NCBI GenBank assembly: GCA_022701365.1 | Contig: JAKUHH010000184.1 | Span: 558,001 to 622,000 of the forward strand | Direction of reading: 5' to 3' | From: Mycocentrospora acerina | Taxonomy: Eukaryota > Ascomycota > Dothideomycetes > Pleosporales | Length of the DNA stretch: 64,000 nt | Shown here: piece after piece, positions 34,643 to 46,423 of the stretch | Position numbering within the stretch: the first letter of the stretch is position 1 | How the letters are laid out: each line of letters begins with the position of its first letter | Position numbers and translations under genes: made by a program | The notes under the pieces: generated by a model | Told to the model about the DNA's origin: nothing | Seen by the model: only the letters and a program-made list of their open reading frames with translations | Databases searched by the model: none

Positions 34643-36261
34643 TGCTTGATTGCGAAGCTGAGGAATCACAAAATCTGCTTCCTCAGCGATGATGAGTGCG
34701 TTGAAAGTGACGGGATGGTAATAAATCCATTCAACGGGACGCTAATAAAATGATAAGTGTGCTAAGAAGACGCGAAAGACGGGGAACTCATCAGAAAAAT
34801 ATCAATCAAGCCACCCTCACTCGTTTTGATCCTCTTCATGAACTCTAACGAAACGAATAAGCACGACTATGTCCGTACAATTTTGAATCTTTCACCTACA
34901 TATTTGCGCGATACAGCATCAAATACATGTTCATATCCCACGTGGAAGGATTGGGACTTACTGAAGCTTGCGGACAATAGGCATAAGTATTTGACTAAGC
35001 GGATCGCTCCAGGGCGCAGGGACGGCAGCCCCCCGGAAGCCGCGACTTACAAAACTTCATGCCCATTCAGGCTCAGCCCGCTGTGGACATGCAGCAATAG
35101 TTATGTAAGCAATAGTTGTTTTTTGTGCTAGGGGAAACCTTTGAATCTCAAAAATCTATGAGTTGGTCAGCCGATGATCATTGAAGTGCTGCTCACGAAC
35201 AGGCGTACCGATGCTGCGGAAATAGTATGAGCATTCTGGCCAGCAAGATCGTGTAAGGTTGAGAAAAAAGGATCTTAAATAAATCCAGCTCACATCTAGG
35301 CTAAAATTTATTGCTATTGTGTGATTAGCTATGTACCGGAGCAAGGATTTATGTTTGTCTAAAATCTTGCTCTTGACTGGCTTCCCACATCATGTGATAT
35401 TAGACAGCACAGTCGAACTACGGAAGAGACTTTCTCGGACCAGTTTAATATAGTGTGCTCCAAGAAAATTTCACTACGTGTTTCTCAAATAGATTCGCGA
35501 TGGGATGATGAATATCCAGACCAAGGCACAAGACATTTGGGCTAGACCAGTCTGGGCAAGGTCTGATGACTTCCCCGCTTTGATAAGAGTTGTCTGATAG
35601 TTATGCCTGTTGTCGGCATCCGGTTTACTTGTTTTTTTTTGTCGCTGACGTGCCCTACTTGGTAGCAGCCTAGCCGAATAGTTAAAATTTTCTCCTGGCC
35701 TGCTTTCCAGGGAATTTTAAGATCTGATGCGCAAGCCGCGTAGTTGTGCGGGTCAAGATAGCCTCGCTCTGAGTTCCTGATTCACAAACTTCTGATGCAC
35801 CCAATCTTGTGCAAGTATTTGCTCGCGAGGTAGTCAACGCAGCACATCTATATCAATCCCCTTCTAACTCTCGATGTTTCCCGCTAGCCAGAAGAATGGC
35901 TTTTCTCGCGCACGTACCGACCTTCCTGAAGCTTCTTGCCTGAAAGTTCGGCCAGAATAAGCCATCGCAACGTGCCCGATGCTTGATATATCTTAGGCAA
36001 ATAATCAGTGCTGCTACAGGTGGAGAGATCTATCGATTGCGACATGGTGCAGGGTCCAAATTTCTAGGCAGGCGTTGAGAAAGCTAAACATGACCACATG
36101 GCTGCTAAACAGGTTGATTCACAGACTCTCAAAATTTTGAAGTAAATGCTCCTTCACGTCGAATTAAATGGCAAATGTAGAGGGCGATTTCGAGAGGTGT
36201 TACCAAAGGCACACCTTGTAAAACAAATATTGTAAAATACCACAGCTCATGATTTGGCTAT
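34643..36261. other. Intergenic, no gene recognised
   Basis: Spacer between the gap and the 3' end of the FAS alpha gene. Only short, unsupported frames are present. No terminal repeats were seen. Confidence 0.5.
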
Positions 36262-39200
36262 CTAATGTACCCGTTGTAAAAGCGCCTGCTCCATCCCGTG
36301 ACTCCCGTACACATTCTTCTCTTTCACTTGCACCAATTTTCCGCCATATATTCCCTTTTGAAGAGCCTGGTCCGCCTTTGCCAGCCTCTCTCTAACCCTA
36401 CTTCTATAACCGGCATACTGCTCCTCAGGCACACTTGCGAACAGATAGCGCGGATGCACGCCAATGACCTGTGCGCCTTTCTGTCCGAATCCAAAAGACG
36501 TCACACTAAATGCCTTGATGGGGACATTCACCTCGTACGTCTTCGACGGGAAGAAAAGCAGGTCTCGATCCCTCAGTTCCGCATCAATGTTGTCCGCATT
36601 GCGGTTTCCAGGAACGATGCCTTCGTTCATCGTTTGGATACAGCCATTTAGCGCAAATCCGCCAGCGGCAGCCAGCCCGTGTCCCAAGAGGCTCTTCTGC
36701 ACCACGCAAGGCAGAACATTTCCCTTAGCTCTGCCAAGGGTTTGAAGTTGCTGCTGAATTACAGACGTCTCGTTAACGTCGTTCTTCTTGGTGCTTGTCC
36801 CGTGTAGGCTGGCAACGTTGATGTCGTCGACTGTGAGTCCCCATACTGCCAAGGCGCCTCGGAGTGGCGAGATGGAAGCGTCATTGCGCCAGAAGTCATT
36901 GCCTAGAGCGAACTGTGCATCTTTAATTGCGCGATCAGCTGTCTGTGTTGCCCGAGTCCGCCATTCGCACAAGAGATCTGGATCCTGTGGTGATGCGGAA
37001 GCCTGATCCTCGATCCATGCGAGCTCCATTTCAGCTGTCTCATTGATCTGATGGATGCGGTGTTCCAGCTGGCGTCTTCTATAGGCCATATTCAACAATG
37101 GAGACGGAAAGCTAGTTGGCTTTTCGGCAGCGATGCTGAGCAGGCCCTTGCCAGGCGCAGGAACTGAGCGACCTATCTGATCTGAAGCTGTATGCGTGAG
37201 AGCAATGACAGACCTGATAGGTAGTCCCATCTTGAGCGCCAGGCTTGCAGTGGTCAGAATTTGCACGCCACAGCCCTCACCTTGTACAAAACCTGCTCGT
37301 GTGCTGGTCATTGGGCGGGAAGCCTCCTTTGGCGTCCTACCAGTGGCCGCATCCTCATCGACATTGATGGTCGCCTGCATATTGGCAAACTCCTGTGCAG
37401 TGCGACGTTCTAGTGTGTCCGCGCCGCCCACAAGTACAGCCTTTGCTTTACCGCTGCGAATCAGATCAGCTCCTGTATCGACGGATTCCAGTGCTGTCGC
37501 GCATGCGCCGACTGGAGTGCGTATGGGCCCCGACGAGCCGAACAGAAGCATGTTAAGCCACGCAGCCGTGGTGTTGACAAACGTTTCCGCCAGAATGTCC
37601 TTCTGCACATTCTTGTCCACATATCGTTGCCGGTACATAGCATGCAATGACCTTTGGCCACCAGCTCCTGATCCAACGGCATTTCCAACGTCTGCGACAT
37701 TGATGTGGTCATACAGTTCATACGGATCCTCAAGACCGGCAGACAGGAGAGCTTCGGATGTTGCCACGATTGCAAATAATGTCACTGGGTCCACTTGAGC
37801 GATAATATCTTCCGGGATGCCAAACGTTTTGGGATCCCATCCAGTAGGCATTTGAGAACCGACGGCATGATGGTGTTGCAAGGCTTTGGGGATGTACAGT
37901 CGCGCACCAGCACAGAACTGCACAAAAGCTTGGCCATTGGATCCTTCTTCAACAAGGACAAGGTCCTTATGCTCTCGTTTCAGATCTGCGGCTGTCTCCA
38001 ATGATACCTCAAATGGCTCCAGGTCTTCCGTTATGGCCACTTCGTGCAGTGCTTCCTCTTCATTGGGGGCTGCAAAGTCGTGGGCGTGGCGTTCAATCAA
38101 CCTGATGCCTGTATGTTCGGTAATGTATGCTTCGTATTTGGTTTTGATTTCAGCGTCGGTGATGGGTTCATTCGTCTTCTTGTCAACCCATCCGCAATAA
38201 GTTTGGCCTTTTTTCATGCCATTGAAGTACGTCACCAAGCCCATGATCCACGCAAGCTCGAGACACCCTTCTATCGAAAATGTCCCTTTGCATTCAGCTT
38301 CCCATCGCGTTCGTGCACTACCGCATGGTCCTGAAAACGGATGGTTAGTATCACTTTCTGGTAACAGTATACGTAACACAACTTACCCGCTTCTCCGATC
38401 CCCACAATGACGGGTACGCGATCGAGATCTACCATACCCTGGAATTGCTGTAGGTTTTGGACAGCATCAATTTCTGGAAGTCGCACTCCGCCAACTTGTA
38501 TCCTTGCCTTTCTTGCAGCAACTGATGGAATTTGATCAGGTCCGGCGCCGTCCATGTCATGAATTTGTTCCTTGAACAGCGCCTTTTGGATCTCGCTTTT
38601 CGTACGTATTTCTTGTTGTATATTGTCCAAGATCGGCTTCAGGTTGCTCCAAGGAGAAAGACCGCCACTCAGGTCGACTTTCAAGGGCTCCAAGTCTGCG
38701 AATGAAGCAATGTCAGAGTCCATGAGACCCACTATGTGCCATGCCATCTCTTTTGCTGCAAAGGTACGTACACCTAAGTCCTCTTCCAGCCCAGTGGCGA
38801 GAACATCGTTGGTACTCATCAAGCCTGTCCCTCGCGTCCAGCCAATTATCACACCGCAGATGCAGATGTATTCTCGCCAGTCTTCGGACCACCATTTATT
38901 CATCAGAGTTTCCAGACCGACCTTTGACTCAGCGTAGAGTCCATCTCCACCAAAAGTACCATGGTTCGGTGACAAAGGCAGCATAACGTATGTTGGCCGT
39001 GTGTCCAAACGACGTCGTTCCTTGTTCTCCTTCACGGCTCCAAGCAGCCGAAGGAGGTTGGTGAGCATCACGCGATGTGCGACTTCAGACTTACCATCGA
39101 TGCCGTCGATTGTTCTACCCGCCTCTCCAACGGCGGCAAATGGCACAATGAAATCTAAAGTCAGACCAAGCCCTCCTCCTGCCGAGTCAGTATAGATGTA

Positions 39201-41413
39201 ATCAACTAGACCCTGCACGTCTTGCTTGCTGGCGCCATTGAATGGCACAACTGTAAGACTGGAAAATTGAGCACCGTGTTGCTCGTAAAGATCTTGGTTC
39301 CAGTCGACTTTATCTTTCGAAAAACTACTAGTAGTCACAATGACCCTCGCGCCTGCAGCCAGCATCATAGTAACGATTTCGGAACCGATGGAGTGCTTGC
39401 CGGCCCCAGTGATCAGGATAACCTTGTTTGCGAAAGTCACACCCTCTGATGCCGCTTTTTTAAACCAGTTAAGGTAGGACCCTGTCATCTCATCGTTTCT
39501 GTACCAACCACGATGACTCTTAGTCTGTATCTCTGGCGTCCAGGTCATATGATTTTGGTGAGGACTTGGCGTGCGAGGCGTAGAGCCAGTGGTGGATGGA
39601 TCTGACATGTTGGCTTCTGAGTCGGGTGGAGTCGAGATATTCAAATCGAATGGGTTTCTTTCTCGGAGCCTCTCCTCGAATTTCGAGATCATTGTTGAAG
39701 GCAGCGGCGGTGGCGAGCGGATTGGTCGCAAGACTTCTCGAACGCTTGTTATACCTTGCTCATTAATGGCAAGCACCGGCATCATTGATGGGACAGAGTG
39801 CTTAAACCGAGGTGCTGTCTTGTTCGAAATCGTTAACTCGCAGGCATCTCTTATGGCAAGCAGTTGTCGGAACGATTCTTGCTCTACAGGTGTGGTGTTC
39901 TTCTTCATGCTCGCTCGCAGCTGGAACTGCACAATATCCAGCAGTTGCGGTGTGGCACGAATACTAAATCGTGTGCATACGTCTTGAAAAATATCCTGGA
40001 TTTCTCTCGAACCCGGCCGAAGTCGTAGAAGGAGGTCTTGTACAACCCAGTTCCAGTAGGAATCGTACGTACGGGCCTTTTTGGTGTCAAATGCTGGGAC
40101 AATACCCTGTTCATACAAATCGTCATGTTCAGCAGTCCATGCATCAACCTTGCTTTGCAAATCTCGGGTGAACTCTTTTGCCTGAGCCCTCTCCTTGATA
40201 AGATCATTCGTATCGTTTCCAGACCGCTTTGCAAAGAGTTTGTACAATGCCTCATTCTCTGCGCGCCGCTCTTCATGGAAAGACTGCATGAATTCCGCAG
40301 GGATAGCAACAGCGCCAGAAGCGCTTTGCGACTGGGCCGAGGATTGAAGCTGTGCAGGGTCAAATCCGATATCTCTCATTACTTGGTTAGCAATTGATTC
40401 CAGAAATGATCCAGCTTCCTTATCATCAGACAATCGATTAGCAGGTGGGAACGACACTGTCGTAATCAATGCTCGATCCTGCAATCCTGACTGGAATTTC
40501 CACGTGCTCTCTAAATGCTTTCGAATTCGAGCAACACTAAATCCTGCTGGCATCTTTGTAGACGACATTTTCCCTACTAAGGCATTTAAACAAGGTCCAA
40601 GAGTTGAGCCCTTTCCGGATTCTGTCAAAGCTGTGGCCAGCGCGGAAAGCTCCATGTCTTCTGGCTGATCAGGAAGCGAACCAAACTCCTTGGTGAGGTC
40701 GCCGATAATCTCGTTTTGCACCGTAGAGCGACCTGAAATATACTTAGTATGTAACAGAAATAAAAAAAGTGCCAACGAAATAGCATACCTCCACATAGTG
40801 TTTTTATTGACTTTGACTTCGATATTTCAGAGGCAGCTTTCCTCAATGCCAAGGCCACGAGGCAAATGACGGTGTCAATCGATGTGGGTGGTACATCTGG
40901 TATTGATACATCTGTTGTGGATGCCATATTTACTGCAGCTACTACAGTCGGCTCAGAAACTGCTACAGCCTTAGGTTCCGCTGGAGGCACAGCTTCGGGC
41001 TGTGGCTCTGAACCAACTGGGGTAGCGTAGTAGATTTCATCTTGATCTTTCCTGTAACTGAGTAATTTCCTATCAATCCCGCGAGCTATATCTTGCGTTT
41101 TATAGGAATTTGATGCCAAAGTCGTCTTGGCCATATTAATGAGAGTTTCTGCTGGCCCGACTTCGATGAGTCTTTCTGTTTTGAAATCTTGAAAGATCGA
41201 ATTTTGCGTTTTGATCCTGGAAGTGTCAGCAGCCGCCTCCATGTACGTAGTTAGACTACTTACCATTGTACTGGGAAGCAAAACTGATGTCTTTGCAAGA
41301 TGTTAGCGGTCTCTTCCTCACGAGCAGTCTCCTACGACGCTCACTTACGCCAAAAGTTCCACGGCGAGCAGCCGCGTCAGCTCCGCCTCTGTTGGGGTAT
41401 ATTGATTCACCAT
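36262..41413 (-). CDS. Fatty acid synthase alpha subunit, secondary-metabolism type
   Basis: Five exons join in frame: 41413-41349, 41290-41264, 41216-40789, 40732-38387 and 38330-36262. They give 1644 aa. The joins rebuild conserved stretches, such as AHQFCFPVQWIKTQNSIF at the N-terminus and LCGG|RSTVQNEI around residue 175, where the serine is the phosphopantetheine site of the ACP. The ketoreductase (NKVILITGAGKHSIG, about residue 607) and ketosynthase (GACATALES cysteine, about residue 1232) follow. The protein ends shortly after the ketosynthase at …LLQRVH and lacks the roughly 200-residue phosphopantetheinyl transferase tail of housekeeping yeast FAS2 (1887 aa). This shortening is also known from the sterigmatocystin/aflatoxin FAS alpha proteins. 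With the FAS beta at 46.4 kb it should make a short or medium-chain acyl starter, as proposed for HC-toxin and apicidin. Cytosolic. Confidence 0.93.
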
Positions 41414-41904
41414 GGTGTTTTAATTTGAATATTTAATTGCTCGTGTATATTTCATCGAATCTTGAAGTTCCAACTTGATTGACCAAATCGAGGCCAATTT
41501 CCTGGTAAATTTTCATGCAAGATGTTGGCTAACGTCGCAGTGGCGTTCCAAAGGCCCGGAAACGCTTCGATCTACTATGCGAACTATCAAAACGTGTGCA
41601 ATTAGTTGCTGTAGTAAGTATAGTAAGCAAATCGTCACTGTGTAATATTTTTGTCGCATTGAGCATACAAAAGTCAGCAAGTGTCAAGCTTATGCTTGTA
41701 GCCAGCAGGCTTACTGTACCAACAATCGTGTAGTAGCATAGTAAATCGACGGCCTAAATTCAGTAAGGCAAGTTTCAAGAGTATATGGAATGAACAGAAC
41801 CACTGTCAAATGCTTACGATAACCTAATACTCTCCGTTGACTGCTCGAGTTTTAGCTTTGTTCAATACAATACAATTCAGCAACCCGAGCGCCAGTCTCT
41901 CACA
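41414..41904. promoter_or_regulatory. Shared promoter of FAS alpha and P450 with YAGTAAG motifs
   Basis: This 491-bp spacer holds TAGTAAG at 41612-41618 and 41621-41627 in tandem, GCTTACTG (reverse CAGTAAGC) at 41709-41716 and CAGTAAG at 41761-41767. A near match, TAGTAAA, lies at about 41739. The same motif is clustered in the other two divergent promoters of the cluster. Confidence 0.6.
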
Positions 41905-43491
41905 ATGGGTTCCATCACAGTAAACCCATGGTTGATTGGCTTAATAGCTATTCTTTTGATAATAGTGAGTTCAGATAATATCTAGACTACAATATCAGTG
42001 TTCTTGACGCATGTGACCTTATAGGCAATCACCACCAAAGTCGTCTACCTTGCTTTCATCCATCCCCTATCCAAGTATCCGGGTCCTTTCCTGGCAAAGT
42101 TCACAGATTTTTATGCTGCCTACCATGGCTGGAAGGGTGATATTCATCTTGATATGTACCACTGCCATCAAAAATTTGGCAAACACGTCCGCTACGGTCC
42201 CAACAAACTCCTGATAAACACCGCTCAAGCCCTCCACGATATCCACGGAACGACATCATCCGCTAATCCAAGATTTCAAAAGGCTAGGGCATATATTCCC
42301 TTGATCCACCGCTCTCCAAATACGCTGACAATATTGGGTGGGAAGGATCATGGTCGGAGAAGACGTCTCATGGCCCAAGGTGTCTCAGAGAAGGCACAAA
42401 AAGGCTACGAAGACCGTGTCCTTACTCATATCCAAAAGCTCTGCAATGCAATGTACACCCCTGTAGAAGGGCTGCAAAAAGACATGTCGCAGTGGTGCTA
42501 CTACCTTTCCTTTGACATTATGTCCGATATTGTTTTCAGTGCGCGCTACAGTCTGCTCGAGAATGAAAGATTCCGTTACGTCACAAGGGCTATAGATGTA
42601 AGCAACCGGCGCATGTCGACCTTTATCCAATTTCCAGCATTGGCTGGATGGAAGACAATGGACAAGTACCTCTTCAAAGACTCCCTAATTGCCCGAAACA
42701 GGTTCATCAAGTTTGTAATGCAAGTTGTGAAAGAGCGACTTCATCGTAAAGAAGAGGGTACGGATATTTTCGCCCACTTGGCGACAGCCAAGGACCCTGA
42801 GACGGGAGAAGGATTCTCTCCAAACGAGATTCATGCTGAGAGTACGACACTCATCGTGGCCGGCAGTGACACTTCCTCTACAGCTCTCGCAGGGCTGTTT
42901 TTTTACCTGGCTACCAATAAGACCGCATATCAAAATGCCGTCTCAGAAGTTCGGTCTGCATTCTCCTCCAAGGATGAGATTACAATGGGCCCAAAGTTGG
43001 CGGCTTGTACATATCTGCGGGCTTGCATTGACGAATCGCTTCGCATGTCGCCTCCCGTCGGTGGTGCTCTATGGCGGGAGACATTGTGTCCTGTTACTGT
43101 CGATTCAGAGGCTCTTCCTGCTGGGTGTGATGTTGGCGTAGGCATTTACAGTATTCATCATAGTGAGGATTACTTTAGGGATGCGTACACCTACCGCCCG
43201 GAAAGATGGCTAGCTGAGGAGGGATGCGAGGAGGCGAGAAGGGCTTTCAATCCGTTCTCGATTGGTATGAGGGGATGTCTGGGTAAAGGACTAGCCATGA
43301 AGGAAATGATGCTGACTATGGCTATGGTCCTATTCATCGGCGACTTCAAGGTCGCTGGTGGTGAAATTGGGCGCACCGGAAGGGGAAATATTGGTGATGG
43401 CGTCGGAAGAGAGAAACAGGAGGAATACCAGCTTTGGGATTTTGTTACCGCGCAAAAGAAAGGCCCAGTTCTGGTATTTGAGGAAAGATAG
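41905..43491 (+). CDS. Cytochrome P450, candidate tailoring or acyl-oxidising enzyme
   Basis: Exon 1 (41905-41964) encodes a 20-residue start of the membrane anchor. Exon 2 (42025-43491) the rest, for 508 aa. Landmarks are the hinge KYPGPFLAKF, I-helix AGSDTSS (about residue 298), K-helix ESLR, the WRE and PERW region, and the heme loop FNPFSIGMRGCLGK with the cysteine near residue 438. It shares a promoter with the FAS alpha gene. Apicidin and HC-toxin biosynthesis need oxidations along the C10 side chain of the unusual amino acid (hydroxyl or keto group, or epoxide). This enzyme is the natural candidate, located at the ER membrane. Which position it oxidises cannot be read from sequence. 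Confidence 0.92.
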
Positions 43492-44938
43492 AGGGCATGG
43501 AAGGGTAGAATAAAAACAAAAGCCTGTTTTTCGTATTTATACGAGGAGAAAACGAAAAGTCAAATTAAAGTAGGTTCTGTAAGAGCGCTTACCTTTATGT
43601 AATGCTTATGGGTCAAAGCTTACTAATTTACCCAATCGAGCTGAAGTTTTCCACCTTGTCTATTTTTGATATGCTGAAATGTCCATTGGAAAATCCATCA
43701 AGGGCTTGAATCTAATCGAGTGTTGAATAAGATTAGAAATAGCTTTTGTCCATGATTTGACACATGAGCCTCATCTAACTTGAGTCTTGACTTTTTCCCA
43801 CACGTTTCCTAACAGTAAATAACAGCACTATTATTCTAGTTTTGTGTGAGTGCCTGCTTTATATTACAGCTTAATTCAGACATGTAGAGAGAGAAATGTT
43901 GGTTGGACAGATTCGTATGGAACCTCAGACGCATGAAACTACCTCAGCGATAATTGGGTAGAAAGCTTGTTTATTAAAAAAATATTCAATCTTGACAATT
44001 GTTAATCTGTAAATTTGAAACTCCAGGGGCAAAATTTTGTTTGTGCTCTGAATCTATTCCGTTTGTTAGGTCAAGGAAATTATGCGAGTAATGTTATTTT
44101 TGGCAATAGCACAATCAAGTAGGAACTGAATTATTTGTTCAGCATCAACCACGAATAATTGTCGTTTTATTTGAATTTGAAATATTTAGAAGGCTCCACA
44201 CAGTTAACTTCGTGAACATTGAAATTATGAAGTTTGAAAATTAACAAATGTTCAAAATGAAGCTTACTACATTGAAAGCCTCATTGCGAACAGCTTACTA
44301 CACAGAATACAATATCTTATTAATCCTTTGGTAAGAAGTTTATAAATCCTTTTCAATTATTTAGTTAAATATTTTGTGACATGATGAAGTACCAAGTAAT
44401 TTGTGACATTGAGCTACGAATGTGAGACTTCATTAACATTAATAAATGTTTGCTAATGTAAGTTTTCAAATTTATCTGGAACTCTAAGTGATATCATGTT
44501 ACTCAATAAGACCCTTGATGCATTCCTTTATTTGGCATCAGAAAAGTATTCGCAATTTTTGTGATCTGAACGATGGCAAATTGACTGATTCAAAAGATCT
44601 ATTTTCAAAAATCAACAAGGAATTATCTAATCAACGCGTAATGGGATATTTTAACATTTGTGTTGAAAAGCTTTGTGAATCGATTACGTGCATCAACATG
44701 TTGGCACTTAGTATTTGTAAACTCCTCCAGTTTTTTTCGTCTGATAATATGGCAAGTTTATTTTTATTTTTCTTCTTGTATTTCAAAGTAACACAGAAAA
44801 TTGACCGTAACGCCAACATAACTCAATTTAGTGACATGAGAACCAAAATACGGTAACAACACTGATCAGTCTACAAAACTGCCTGTTCGCCTCTTATACT
44901 AGTACCCTCTCCCATTCCAATGATTTGATAGAAGTCTA
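43492..44938. other. AT-rich island inside the biosynthetic cluster
   Basis: About 1.4 kb of strongly AT-rich DNA with stops in all frames. One plus frame (44488-44856) is open but AT-driven. No TE termini were seen. It resembles RIP-degraded DNA and separates the P450 gene from the aminotransferase gene. Confidence 0.55.
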
Positions 44939-46075
44939 CTATTCAGAAGGCTCAGTAATGTCGTAGCACCAGCCATCGACATCTTCCGCGCGTCCGCGTT
45001 GGATATCCGCAATCTTCGCTGCGAGGCCACGCAGCCTACTTTCACCAGCATTGAATTCGAACAATTCGCTCGTAGAATGCCGTGTAATACTCTCGACAGG
45101 GACGGCTGCTGCTGCTGTGCCCACAGCTACCACCTCATCTAATTCTGCGACAGTTGAAAAGGGGACGGGTTTTCTTTCCACTTCCCAACCGGCAGCTAGA
45201 GCCAATCTCACCATACTATTGCATGTAGTGCTTTCAATCGCATTCTCGGTGTCCGGGACGACCATAACGTCCTGCCCGTCCTGCCTGATCTTATGCCCTA
45301 TGAAACCACTCGTTGAAAACTCCTCCACGTATGTCTGTGTTGCACTATCCAAATGAAGGGTGAGACCGTATCCTTGAGCCTTCGCTTTTGCAGCATGTCT
45401 CCATACTGGGGCATAATTTCCTCCGACCTTGTAAGCGCCCACGCCTCTTGGCGCAGCGCGATCAAAATCTTCTAGCACCACGGCTTTGGTTGCTGCAGCA
45501 CCGTGGTATGGGGTGATGGGAAAGACATAGATTGCGAATATGGTTTCCTCTGGAGGACCAAGTGCCAAGTTGGAAGATGAGCCAAAGAGGACAGGCCGAA
45601 TGTAAAGAAAAGAATCGGTATTTGCCGGAGGAACGTACTCTGCGTTGGCAACGATGACCTTTCTAAGACACTCGAGAAAGAGCTCCTTTGATGGAGCAGG
45701 CAGGCAGACGGATTCAGCCGAGCGGGCCATTCGAGCTGCGTGAAAATCTGGTCGGAAGACGGTGATCTTCTCACCTTGCTGTTGCTGGGAGCGGAACGCT
45801 TTCAGGCCTTCATAGCATTGTTGGCCATAATTAAGGCCGGGAGAGAGGCCACTGATGGCTATCTTCTCGTCTGCCACGAGTGTTGGGGCAGACCATGTGT
45901 TTGTGGAGAGCGAGTGGCGGACTTCGATATGGCCATTTAGTGATGGATTAGAGTTGAGAGCCAAGGATAAGTTTGCCCAATCTGGAGTGTGTCAGTGATG
46001 AAGATCAGACACAACGTGAGACAACTGACCGATTTCCTTCTTAGGTGGTTTGGGGAAGATCTTTGATGGTGACAT
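44939..46075 (-). CDS. Branched-chain-type aminotransferase (TOXF-like)
   Basis: Exon 1 (46075-46030) and exon 2 (45981-44939) join as KKEI|DWANLSLALN and give 362 aa, close to the 357 aa reported for TOXF of the HC-toxin cluster. It is a fold-type IV PLP enzyme. Conserved points are GLNYGQQCYEGLKAFR, FLYIRPVLFGS and GAYKVGGNYAP, whose lysine binds PLP, plus EEFSTSGFI and ESTTCNSMVRLA. Family members swap an amino group between glutamate and 2-oxo acids. In HC-toxin-type pathways it is thought to aminate the 2-oxo form of the decanoic acid derivative. There is no targeting peptide of the mitochondrial BCAT type. Head-to-head with FAS beta (about 350 bp between start codons). Confidence 0.92.
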
Positions 46076-46423
46076 TTTTGCAGGTGCTGGCCAAATTGCA
46101 ATGGCCTCCATAGGGCTGCATATGGCTCTCCTTTGTCTTCTGCCGCATACTGTGTCGCTTACTATGCTACGTGGCGTAGTGGGACGAAGTGTTGCTTACT
46201 GCTTTACTGCGCCGCACAGCGTAGTAAGCTGGCTCCAGTAAGCTTGACACCTGTACGACTCCAACACCATTACACAGGATGACCAGCGGAGTAATGCCGT
46301 GCATAGTGGGTGTCAAAATGGACAGTTGTATGACGGTGTGCCGTGATGGCACTCGCATGCTGATGAGACGCTGCATCGTTCCGCTTTCACAGAATCTAAC
46401 AGCACGACAAACAGGACAACAAG
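46076..46423. promoter_or_regulatory. Shared promoter of aminotransferase and FAS beta with four YAGTAAGC motifs
   Basis: Within 87 bp there are GCTTACTA (46157-46164), GCTTACTG (46194-46201), TAGTAAGC (46222-46229) and CAGTAAGC (46236-46243), in both orientations. The extended forms GCGTAGTAAGC and TTACTGCGCCGCA resemble the block TTACTACGCCGCA in the ABC/NRPS promoter. These are candidate binding sites for the cluster regulator. Confidence 0.65.

Noticed and set aside
34434..34753. Open frames across the N gap
   Set aside because: They consist of poly-G and undetermined bases, so the translation is meaningless.
44488..44856. 122-codon open frame in the AT-rich island
   Set aside because: The composition is dominated by AT-coded residues (N, K, I, F), with no homology signal or neighbouring exons.
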